64,000 nucleotides of DNA, from positions 6,994,001 through 7,058,000 of the forward strand of contig NZ_CP109171.1 in assembly GCF_036246005.1 (NCBI RefSeq). The letters run 5' to 3'. The notes beneath the pieces were generated by a model, which searched no databases, was not told the DNA's origin, and worked only from the letters and a program-made list of their open reading frames with translations. Origin of the DNA: Streptomyces sp. NBC_01723. Its GTDB lineage: Bacteria; Actinomycetota; Actinomycetes; Streptomycetales; Streptomycetaceae. Of this stretch, positions 1 to 7,368 are shown piece after piece (the first letter of the stretch is position 1; each line of letters begins with the position of its first letter). The translations under genes and the position numbers were made by a program.

Positions 1-2
1 TC

Positions 3-1280
3 TACCGCACTCCGAACCTACACGTCGATGCACAGCTAGCCACCCTCGACATTCCCGGGAGCCGGGCGATGCGTGGCCCCAACGAGGCACCCGGGTCTTT
101 CGCCCTGGAGACGGCGATGGACGAACTGGCCGTGGCCACCGGCGTCGACCCGGTAGAGCTGCGGCTGCGCAACTACGCCACCAAGAGCCCTTCCACAGGC
201 TTGCCGTGGTCGAGCAAGCACCTCGAGGAGTGCTACCGCGTCGGCGCGCGGCGATTCGGCTGGTCGGCCCGCAGCGCCAAGCCCCGCTCACGCGTCGACG
301 GGCAGTGGCTGTATGGCACCGGAATGGCCACCGCCATCTACCCGGCGCACCGCCGGGCCGCGAGCGTGCGGGTCCGGTTGCTCGACGACGACACCGCCGT
401 GGTCTCGACCGGGATCTCGGACTTTGGCACTGGCGGGGCGACCATGGTGAGCATCTCCGGCGCGGACGCCCTGGGGATCCCGTTGACGCGCGTGACGGCT
501 GAGATCGGCGACACCCTGCTGCCGCAGGGCGCGCCCGCCGCCGGGTCCAGCGCCACGCACGCCACCGTGCCGTTGATCGTGAACGCTGCCCGCGACGCGA
601 TCAACGAGCTCAAGCGGATCGCCGTCACCGACGATAGGTCGCCGTGGCACGGAGCGAACACCGACGACCTGCGCTACGAGCGCGGCGTCCTGCACGGTCA
701 AGGGCGGTCGATGACCTTCGGACGCCTCTTGGCGGCCGTCGACTCACCAGGCATCACGGCCCTCGCCGAGTCAGCCGGCGATGCCGACCCGCGGTATGTG
801 CACCATAGCTTCGGCGCCCACTTCTGCGAGGTGCGGGTCAACCGGTTCACCGGCGAGACCCGCGTCACCCGGTTCACCACGGTCGCGGACGTCGGCCGCG
901 TCATCAACTCACGGGCCGCCCGGAGCCAGCTCGTCGGCGGCGTGATCTTCGGTATCGGGCACGCCCTGCTGGAGGAGAACCCGCTGGAGCTCGACACCGG
1001 GCGTCTGGCGTCTAGCACGCTCGCCGACTACCTCGTGCCCGTGAACGCCGACGTCCCCGACATCGACGTGCACCTGCTCGGTCGGCCGGACCCTGTCCTC
1101 ACCGGTCCGCTGGGCGACGGCAGCGAGGACGTCGGGACCAGGAGCCTCGGCGCCCGCGGTCTCGGGGAGATCGGCACGGTGGGCTCGGCGGCCGCGATCG
1201 GGAACGCCGTCCACAATGCCACCGGGATCCGGGTGCGCAACGTGCCCATCACCCTCGACAAGCTGATCGAGCACCTGTGA
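3..1280 (+). CDS. Molybdopterin-binding subunit of a xanthine dehydrogenase/aldehyde oxidase family enzyme, 5' end outside window
   Basis: The reading frame is open from the first bases of the window, so this is the C-terminal part (about 425 residues) of a longer protein; an internal ATG at 69 is not a true start. The motif RAMRGPNEAPGSFALE near the start and GARGLGEIG near the end fit the large Moco-binding subunit of the xanthine dehydrogenase/aldehyde oxidase family. In this family the Glu of the GxGE motif is the catalytic base beside molybdenum. The protein would hydroxylate or oxidise an aldehyde or N-heterocycle together with 2Fe-2S and FAD subunits, which are not in view. It is not identical to the complete homologue at 29135-31315. 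The substrate cannot be told from sequence. The gene ends just before IS debris. Confidence 0.85.
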   Translation, partial: YRTPNLHVDAQLATLDIPGSRAMRGPNEAPGSFALETAMDELAVATGVDPVELRLRNYATKSPSTGLPWSSKHLEECYRVGARRFGWSARSAKPRSRVDGQWLYGTGMATAIYPAHRRAASVRVRLLDDDTAVVSTGISDFGTGGATMVSISGADALGIPLTRVTAEIGDTLLPQGAPAAGSSATHATVPLIVNAARDAINELKRIAVTDDRSPWHGANTDDLRYERGVLHGQGRSMTFGRLLAAVDSPGITALAESAGDADPRYVHHSFGAHFCEVRVNRFTGETRVTRFTTVADVGRVINSRAARSQLVGGVIFGIGHALLEENPLELDTGRLASSTLADYLVPVNADVPDIDVHLLGRPDPVLTGPLGDGSEDVGTRSLGARGLGEIGTVGSAAAIGNAVHNATGIRVRNVPITLDKLIEHL

Positions 1281-1314
1281 TCGGTGAGAACCGGGCCTGC
1301 CTTGAACGGGCCGG

Positions 1315-1595
1315 TCACGGGATCGGTACGGCATCGGATCGTCGGCCGCCGATCCCCAGCATCTCGCGGCGGCTGGCGCGCCAGCGCCCGCATCCGACCA
1401 GCCAGTGCCACAGGGAGAAGGGACGACGCATGAGCCGCTCGATGCGCTCGCGATGGACGAGCAGACCACTCTCACGCAGTTCGATGGTGATCCGCTTGGC
1501 TCCGTACGTCTTCCCGGACGCGGCACGGATCGTGCGTATCCGCCGGGTGAGGTACGTCGGCGGCCTTCTTCGCGGGCCCTGGCCGGCGCGGTCAA
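1315..1595 (-). pseudogene. IS3-family transposase OrfB fragment (middle part)
   Basis: Minus-strand translation contains GKTYGAKRITIELRESG followed by HRERIERLMRR. This is the conserved stretch before the DDE domain in IS3-family OrfB proteins. There is no start, the DDE core is missing, and the reading frame ends in unrelated residues at 1315. The upstream edge abuts the CTAG at 1596 where an IS5-type copy begins. The matching N-terminal part of an IS3 OrfB lies at 17816-17935 on the other side of the same IS5 copy, so the two are read as halves of one element. Confidence 0.7.
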
Positions 1596-2009
1596 CTAGA
1601 GGTTGTCCCGTATGGAGTGTGAGTTATCCAGTGAGGGCCAGGTTGTGCAGTCGGGCGATGCCGAGCATGGCCTGGTGAACTCCGTCGCCCTTGAGTCGGC
1701 AGTCCCGCAGGATCTTCCAGTTCTTCAACCGCGACAGGGCGTGTTCCACGCGCGCTCGTGCCCGGCGATGGACGGCGTTCTCTGCCTCCTGCGAGGGGCT
1801 GAGGTGGCTCTGGCCTCGTCGTTTGCGGTGCGGGATCAGGAGGCCGGTGCCTTGGTAGCCGCCGTCGGCAAGGGTCGGGGCGCCGCGGCAGGCCCGATCG
1901 ATGCCGGACTCGGTGAAGGCCCGGCAGTCGTTGCGGCTGCCGGGCAGCGGGAGACCGATGGCCACGACCAGGCGGCTGTTGGCGTCGATGACGACCTGCA
2001 GATTGGTCG
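1596..2009 (-). mobile_element. IS5-type element A, left half of a split copy
   Basis: These 414 bp match the first 414 bp of the complete copies at 16496-17339 and 38100-38943, starting at the terminal repeat CTAGAGGTTGTCCCGTA. They encode the C-terminal half of the transposase on the minus strand (from NLQVVIDANSRLVV to the end). Identity stops exactly after GATTGGTCG at 2009. The rest of the element, starting with the same TCG, is at 17383-17815. Confidence 0.9.
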
Positions 2010-2239
2010 TCTGCTGGTGGTACAGCATTCATGGCGTTGTGACCAGGGGGAATGAAGATCGTACTCACTCTGACGGGGGACTTGGCCCGTGTATGGTCCG
2101 GATCTTGGTCTTGATGGGTTGGGCGGGCGTAACTCGCGGAGAAGTGCTGCACTTCAGGCGCTCATGGGAGAGCGAAGGCCAGCTCGCGGTTGTGGCGAGC
2201 CCGGATTGGCGGCGTGGCGGTCGCCTGGGGGCGAGGGGA

Positions 2240-2380
2240 TCGCAATCGCCGTCCTTGGGCGCGGGCAGTGATCCGTGCGGGTTCCGCGCGAGTGTGGGTG
2301 AGTCGAACGGCAGTGTGGCGTCGTGCCTGGGTAAAGGCGACGTACAGGGAACGATGCTCTTCGCCTTCGAGGACGAGGCT
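2240..2380 (-). pseudogene. Possible C-terminal fragment of a UvrD/Rep-type helicase
   Basis: Minus-strand translation gives EEHRSLYVAFTQARRHTAV, which resembles the last helicase motif (E-R-R-L-x-Y-V-A-x-T-R-A-R) of superfamily 1 UvrD/Rep enzymes. Nothing else of a helicase can be recognised on either side. The similarity is short and could be chance, so this is offered only as an explanation of an otherwise empty stretch. Confidence 0.28.
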
Positions 2381-2441
2381 GCTGTACATCGGGTGTGAGG
2401 AGCAGATGGCTGCGCCTGCCTGGCATGCAGGCCGAGATGGG

Positions 2442-2532
2442 AGCATTCCCGCGGGTGCGGGGATGCTCCCGCGCAGAAGGCCCGCCGGACTGCCAGGCTC
2501 GGCTGCTCCTCGCGCCCGCGGGGATGGCCCCC
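2442..2532 (+). CRISPR. Two degenerate type I-E-like CRISPR repeats with one 32-bp spacer
   Basis: Two units of about 29 bp (2443-2471 and 2504-2532) share the palindromic core CGCG...GCGGGGATG followed by C-rich bases. This resembles the type I-E repeats common in Streptomyces (core GCGGGGATGGTCCC). Their starts are exactly 61 bp apart, leaving a 32-bp spacer (2472-2503), the usual I-E spacing. The units differ from each other at several positions. A weaker third match ending in ATGGTCC lies near 2563-2591, with a period of 60. No cas genes are in the window, so this would be an orphan remnant. Confidence 0.4.
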
Positions 2533-2611
2533 GAAACGGCGTTCAGGATGAGTCTGGGGCTGTGCGTTCTCTACAGCGTGGTCATGGTCCTGAGGCGGAG
2601 GGGTTGAGGTA

Positions 2612-2779
2612 ATGGCGAGATATACGGTGGCTCTGCACGGTCACGCGGCGCTGCGCGTCGAGGCGGAAGCGGAGTCCGTGCAGGAGGCCAACCGCCTGGC
2701 GGTCGCGAAGGCGCCGAAGGTGAAGTATGTGCAGAGCCGGACGCCGGTGACGACGAGCAGGCTGGAGGGGCCGAAGTGA
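2612..2779 (+). CDS. Small protein of unknown function (55 aa), first of a coupled pair
   Basis: An ATG start follows a purine-rich stretch (GGAGGGGTTGAGGT). The protein begins MARYTVALHGHAALRVEAEA, is Ala/Val/Glu-rich, ends in GPK, and has no membrane segment or signal peptide. Its stop codon overlaps the GTG start of the next gene (GTGA), so the two are very probably translated together. I do not recognise a family. The pair lies directly after the CRISPR-like repeats and before a broken IS5-type gene, inside the 15.4-kb inserted segment. Confidence 0.6.
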   Translation: MARYTVALHGHAALRVEAEAESVQEANRLAVAKAPKVKYVQSRTPVTTSRLEGPK

Positions 2780-3117
2780 GCGAGATCAGGCGCGACGAGT
2801 GGGTTGGGATGACCAAGTCGGCCAGGAGGTACGAGCCGTTCTGGGAGAGCGTCCGGGAGGCGGAGGCGCAGGGGCGTCCGGTGATGCACGTCGTTAAGGT
2901 CGGCAAGTTCATCATGCAGGCGTCCACGGACATCGAGCTGGCCAAGCTGTTCGCGGAACACCAGGTCTTCGACCAGGATGAGGTCGGCGAGTTCGACTGG
3001 GTGCCGGACGAGTTCGAGGTGCTGCATCTTCGGTTCAAGAACACGCGGACCGGGGAGTGGGAGTCCACCATCCAGTCCATCTCGACGGTGCCGGCGCTGC
3101 CGGAGGCGCCGAAGTGA
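2776..3117 (+). CDS. Protein of unknown function (113 aa), coupled to the upstream small gene
   Basis: The GTG start overlaps the stop of the 55-residue gene by four bases. The protein starts MSEIRRDEWVGMTKSARRY and is acidic and soluble, with no signal peptide, transmembrane helix or metal motif. Its second half is rich in Glu and Asp (DQDEVGEFDWVPDEFEVLHL). Codon use looks normal for the host, which supports a real gene. No family is recognised. The tight overlap suggests that both proteins act together or form a complex. Confidence 0.65.
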   Translation: MSEIRRDEWVGMTKSARRYEPFWESVREAEAQGRPVMHVVKVGKFIMQASTDIELAKLFAEHQVFDQDEVGEFDWVPDEFEVLHLRFKNTRTGEWESTIQSISTVPALPEAPK

Positions 3118-3175
3118 GTGAGCCGCAGGTCGATTGCGTGCGCTGGAGAGCGGCCTGCTGCGGCGGGCTCTTTTA

Positions 3176-3331
3176 GAGGTATGTGATTCCGTGCTGCTTG
3201 GGGGTGACCGTGGCACGGCGGAAGCCGTGGGAGTCAGTGACGAGCTGTGGGCGGTGATCGAGCCGTTGCTGCCGAAGCATGAACGACGCCCCGGCGCAAG
3301 CCCCGCACCTTGTGGGCGATCTCGACCTCGC
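3176..3331 (+). pseudogene. IS5-type transposase N-terminal fragment, frameshifted
   Basis: One frame gives ARRKPWE and the next gives VSDELWAVIEPLLPKHERR. Together these form the usual N-terminus of IS5-family transposases in Streptomyces. The frame change and the abrupt end after about 45 residues show a dead remnant. Confidence 0.65.
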
Positions 3332-3635
3332 TGGTGAGCGGTGACGTCGGTCGGGGATCCTCTGGGAAATCCGGACCACTCTCGGCGCCCTCGGTGCAAC
3401 CGGGGAGGCTCTATCGTCGCCCCGGACAGGCCACACCACCATCGTCGACATTCGCATCGACCTGGTGGAGTCACCACGTTGGGCTGTCCGGCGAAACTCG
3501 TGTCGCCGGACCGACGGGGACAAGCCGATCTACACAGCGCGTGGATCGGGACAGCGCCTGACAGGCCCTCGGCGGCGTCCACACCGCGGCGGTGAATCTG
3601 CAGCGGCCGTAGGGTGCCCGGCGGCCGTCCATGCC
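3332..3635. other. No gene recognised
   Basis: About 300 bp between the transposase fragment and the 3' end of the minus-strand nuclease-like gene. Short open frames occur in several frames but none resembles a protein I know, and no repeat or RNA structure stands out. Confidence 0.5.
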
Positions 3636-4787
3636 TCAGCCCTCGAGGAGATCACCCTGGGGGAGGATTCCCGGCATGTAGCCCCTGGCAGGGGACAGAT
3701 CCCGCCAGTCGAGGTCCCCCTCCTCCACAGACGCCACTCGCCAGTCGTCCTCCTCGTTCATGCTACGGAATGCCTCGTGCAGGAAGTCGGGGAGCACCTC
3801 GCTGTCCCGACGGCCCGGGCGGCGCCGGTCCTCAGGAACCGTCCAGTCTGCCGCGAAAAGAGTGCCGTCGATGTAGAGCGTGCGCTCCTCGCGAGGCCGG
3901 TGGCGGGCGAGCAGGCTTAGGATGTCGTCGCGAAGGCCCGAGATTTCGTTGCGTCGAGCCGCCCGCTCCACACGCTGCAGCACCGGCGCCAAGACCCCGA
4001 GCGTCACGCCGAGCGCCGCGAAGCCAGCCACGACGTAGTCGCCCAGAATGAGTGGTTCCTGATGGGCGAAGGCGTCCAGGAACGGCGTGTAGTAGGCCAG
4101 CACATGTAGGTCCGGGTCGACGGGAAGGTCTACGGCGCGAGGGTCGGCTGTGTCCGGGTCGATCGCCGTCAGACGCATGGGGCTATGGGGGGAGGAGAAG
4201 TGCACCGCGCTCGCGTATGCGATCTTCGGCACTACGCCCTTGATGGTCTTGACTGTCCTCTTCTGTTCCTCCATGGCTTCGCGCAGCTTCTTCGTCAGCG
4301 GGCCCGAGCGGCCCTTGGCTTCCGCGACGACATAACCGCCGACGGTCCGCTCTCCGAAGAAGTCCGCCCGGCTCGGGCCGGGGGCGAAGGTGAGGTTGTA
4401 GGCGGAGGCGTAGCGGGCGACGTGCATGAAGAACCGGACGGATAGCTGCCTCTCGGCGAAGATCTGGCACATGGCCTGCCCCAGGGTGTAGGACAGCATG
4501 CCCTTCTCGGAGGGGTCGAGTTCGCGGGCGAGGTCGGTACGTGTGATGCGACGGATCGGATCATCGCTCCAGCTGAGATAGGCGGGCAGTACCGCCACCC
4601 TGTGGCACCACTCGTACGCCGATGACCTCCCGTGCTCGGTTTGGTCGTACGGGGCTCTGCCCGTGATGAACAACGCGCGCGCCAAGTCTTGCGGCAGGAC
4701 TGGCAGATCCTGCTCGACGGGGACTCCGGTACTGGCCGGGAAGAGCGTGGCATCGGTGCGCACGTGCGCGGGGCCATTGAAGAACAT
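3636..4787 (-). CDS. Putative PD-(D/E)xK-fold protein of unknown function (383 aa)
   Basis: A full-length minus-strand gene with an ATG start preceded by GGAAAG. Residues 139-158 read SRADFFGERTVGGYVVAEAK, giving Asp142 and Glu156-x-Lys158. That is the spacing seen in PD-(D/E)xK nucleases and in endonuclease-like domains of defence proteins. Around residues 230-260 there is a hydrophobic stretch (ILGDYVVAGFAALGVTLGVL) that may be buried or membrane-associated. The rest is not recognised. It stands alone, opposite in direction to the HESSH and Gabija-like genes downstream, but within the same defence-rich segment. The nuclease assignment is inference from one motif; a role in defence is inferred from location. 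Confidence 0.55.
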   Translation of the reverse strand: MFFNGPAHVRTDATLFPASTGVPVEQDLPVLPQDLARALFITGRAPYDQTEHGRSSAYEWCHRVAVLPAYLSWSDDPIRRITRTDLARELDPSEKGMLSYTLGQAMCQIFAERQLSVRFFMHVARYASAYNLTFAPGPSRADFFGERTVGGYVVAEAKGRSGPLTKKLREAMEEQKRTVKTIKGVVPKIAYASAVHFSSPHSPMRLTAIDPDTADPRAVDLPVDPDLHVLAYYTPFLDAFAHQEPLILGDYVVAGFAALGVTLGVLAPVLQRVERAARRNEISGLRDDILSLLARHRPREERTLYIDGTLFAADWTVPEDRRRPGRRDSEVLPDFLHEAFRSMNEEDDWRVASVEEGDLDWRDLSPARGYMPGILPQGDLLEG

Positions 4788-5064
4788 CGTCGCCGCTTTC
4801 CGGGTTCAGGGCCGTCATACACAGACTGTGAGGATCGTCGTACCGGCATCTCTCTATCACCCCGGTCCGCAGTCCGCCCCGGCATCAGCGGAGACGGAAG
4901 TGATCCCCCGGGAACTCTGGCTCGCCGCATGGCTCCGGCCACGCCAGGCGCCTGTGTCCGCGTGCCGCCCTGATGGCGACGGGCGCGTCGGACCGCGCCG
5001 GCCATCAGTCACCGAAGCGACCCACGACAGCCGCATGTTGCTGGAAAGTGAGCGTCGGCGTGGG

Positions 5065-5215
5065 CCACCACATCATCCGGATCTGTGAGCGACAAGGCGT
5101 CCCTGTCCTCGCCGACCGCGCCTATACCGGCGCAGGCCCCCCACGTCGCCGCCGGCCTCAAACGACCACCCGGGGGCGAACTCACCCGACGTTGCGCTAC
5201 CGCGGTCCTCCAGCG
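5065..5215 (+). pseudogene. IS5-type element C remnant (transposase middle)
   Basis: Translation contains IIRICERQGVPVLADRAY, nearly the same as the transposase of the copy at 26479-27365 (IIRICERQGAPALADRAY). Neither end of the gene is present and the frame breaks soon after. The rest of 4788-5273 holds no recognised gene. Confidence 0.6.
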
Positions 5216-5273
5216 AAGACAGCGGTGTCCGAGTCCCGATCCGGGAACCGGAGGCCAGTTGTAGGCTCCCGCT

Positions 5274-5591
5274 ATGCCGATCTTTGAATACCGGGGCGAA
5301 GCCGCCAACTTGAAGGTGCTGGCACGGGAAATAGAGGCGGATCAGCACCTCGCCGGAAAGTGCTCCCTCGCCCTCACGCCCCTGCAGCAGAACAGGCGCG
5401 ACTCCTTACGCCACGCCCACTGGGCGGAGATCTCCATCTCCGTCGCCGCCGGACTGGCCACGAACACCCTGTATGACGCCTTGAAGGCACTGGTCGAGCG
5501 GGCGCGTGACCGGGGGCCCGTGGAGGAGGCGCCTCCTCGACCGGAAGACGACGACCAGGGTGCGGACGGCTCGGAAGGGGTGAACCGGTGA
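5274..5591 (+). CDS. Unknown protein (105 aa), coupled to the HESSH protein
   Basis: ATG start; the protein begins MPIFEYRGEAANLKVLAREI. The first 80 residues look folded, and residues 65-85 are helical (NTLYDALKALVERARDRG). The tail after residue 85 is acidic and probably disordered (PRPEDDDQGADGSEG). No known family is recognised. The stop overlaps the GTG start of the next gene (GTGA), so the two form a translationally coupled unit. The pair lies just upstream of the Gabija-like genes, in the same direction, and may be a separate defence module or an accessory to it. Confidence 0.65.
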   Translation: MPIFEYRGEAANLKVLAREIEADQHLAGKCSLALTPLQQNRRDSLRHAHWAEISISVAAGLATNTLYDALKALVERARDRGPVEEAPPRPEDDDQGADGSEGVNR

Positions 5592-7039
5592 CCGTCCACT
5601 CTCCACGTCTACGGAACTCGAGCGGCGCCGAGTTGAATCTGCGCAGCCAGATCCTCTTCCAGGATCAGACCCGCACGCGCACCAGCGATCTTGTGACGGC
5701 GGTCGGCTCCTGGCACAAGACCTACGTCCACGAGAGCAGCCACTGGGCGCGATATCACGGATCCACTGTCGGCATTCTTCTGAGCCTGCTGCGGCGCACG
5801 AGGGACCAGTTGGCCGCGTATACGATCTCTCACCTGCCCCGGCAAGACGTTGAGCATCTCCACGAGGACCGGAGCAGCGGACTCCCCTTTTTCTCCTTCG
5901 AGCGCTACCCCAAGCACGCCCAAGGGGAACTGAAATACAGCGAATTGGATTGGCTCAACCTCTACTTCGCCTACTATCTCCTCTTGGACCCGGAGGGTCT
6001 GACGGAGTTCGACACCGCCACCTGGGACATGCGGGCGGCAATGGAGCACTCCCTCGAAGACATGTGGCGCCAGGGTGCGGGCATGGAGATGGTCGAGTGT
6101 CCCGATGACGTACGCGTCGGCATCGACGGGCCTCTGAAGCTCGTGCACACCTCCGAGGGCCCGCTCACCACTCGCGTCCTCTTCGAGTGCGCGGCGGTGC
6201 TCGACGAACTCTTCCAGTTCGAGGGCGCCTTCATACGGAAATCTGACCCGGCGCTGCGCGAGTTCTTGCTCGAGGTGCTGAACGGCGAGTATGGGATGCC
6301 GTGTCGCCTGGCACGTGCTCTCGCAGGGCGCACCCTCGGCGGAAGTACCGTCCTGGCCCTCATCGACTTCGCACTGAACCCTGTGGTGCCGGGCTTGAAC
6401 TCCGACGACCCGTCCGTCGACTGGAAAGAGCTCTACCCTCCCTACCGGTTCGTGACGGCAGCCAAGGCGATGACGAGCTGGGAGACGGACCTGGAGTTCC
6501 AGTATCCGAGCCACGAGGCGACGGTCCACTTCCAGCACATGCTGGCCAAGCGCAGTGGGCTCCGGATGGGAAGCGTGGCTTCCCGTCTGTCCGACCTCTC
6601 GACCCTCCGGGAAGCCGCCACGACCCCCATGCACCTGTCCGCGCGTACGCCTGCCGTGTCCCTCATGTGCGCTTCACGTCTGCTTGCCCTGCGGGAAAGA
6701 GACGTCTGTTCAATCTCGCACTACGGCGTCAATTTCCTGGGCGAGAGAGCGACCCGGCTCATCAAGCCCGACCGGGACATGCAGTGGCTGTTCCCGGTGT
6801 TCCAGGTGAGTCAGGGTGAGTACCGGTGGCCGGCGGAGCACGTGGGCCTCGATGAGGCGACGGACCTACTGATAGGTGCCGCCGTGGCGTCGGCGTACGA
6901 CGACATCCTGCACGGCGTCGGCCCTCTCGCTCACGACCACCTTCCCCGCAGCCTCTTCGACGACGTCGGACAGGTCGAAGCGCTGAACCAGGTCCTCAAG
7001 GACTCGACGGGACTGGACATGGGCTGGCATCGGACCTGA
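5588..7039 (+). CDS. Putative HExxH metalloprotein of unknown family (483 aa)
   Basis: GTG start overlapping the previous stop, with the purine-rich GGAAGGGGTG upstream as ribosome-binding site. Residues 45-58 read TYVHESSHWARYHG, so His48-Glu49-x-x-His52 matches the zinc-binding HExxH signature of metallopeptidases. There is no signal peptide and no clear membrane segment, so the protein should be cytoplasmic. The rest (about 430 residues, rich in aromatic and acidic residues) resembles no family I know. Coupling to a 105-residue partner and a position next to Gabija-like genes suggest a two-gene defence or toxin-type module. Peptidase activity is inference: the third zinc ligand cannot be fixed by eye. 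Confidence 0.6.
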   Translation: MTVHSPRLRNSSGAELNLRSQILFQDQTRTRTSDLVTAVGSWHKTYVHESSHWARYHGSTVGILLSLLRRTRDQLAAYTISHLPRQDVEHLHEDRSSGLPFFSFERYPKHAQGELKYSELDWLNLYFAYYLLLDPEGLTEFDTATWDMRAAMEHSLEDMWRQGAGMEMVECPDDVRVGIDGPLKLVHTSEGPLTTRVLFECAAVLDELFQFEGAFIRKSDPALREFLLEVLNGEYGMPCRLARALAGRTLGGSTVLALIDFALNPVVPGLNSDDPSVDWKELYPPYRFVTAAKAMTSWETDLEFQYPSHEATVHFQHMLAKRSGLRMGSVASRLSDLSTLREAATTPMHLSARTPAVSLMCASRLLALRERDVCSISHYGVNFLGERATRLIKPDRDMQWLFPVFQVSQGEYRWPAEHVGLDEATDLLIGAAVASAYDDILHGVGPLAHDHLPRSLFDDVGQVEALNQVLKDSTGLDMGWHRT

Positions 7040-7368
7040 TGCGGACCCATTCACCGCTCCTGGCGCAACGCCTTCGCTGAGCACCGGTCAGGCTGTGCGC
7101 CTCGTACATGGCCATCCCTCACCCGGTCCGTCGGCCTATGAGGTGGTGGCCGCACGGGTGCCGTATGTCGAACATTCGGGAGTGAATTCAGATCGATAGG
7201 CGACCGAAACTGAATCAAATGCGACCGCTGTGCATTTAGAGAATTATGGTGACAAGATGCGGCTCCAGATCCTGAGGGGGTGACGGCATCTCATGGGGCT
7301 TGTGGCTTCCCCTGCTGTGTGTTCCCGCCGGCGTCCCAGGGTGTGTACGAGCGCAGCAAGGAGCCGTG
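7040..7368 (+). promoter_or_regulatory. Intergenic region before the Gabija-like genes with an inverted repeat
   Basis: A 329-bp gap, with an A/T-richer block around 7180-7255 that likely contains the promoter. ATTCAG (7186-7191) and CTGAAT (7210-7215) form a small inverted repeat, a possible operator. The ribosome-binding site AAGGAG at 7358-7363 decides the ATG at 7369 over an upstream in-frame start at 7300. Confidence 0.4.
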
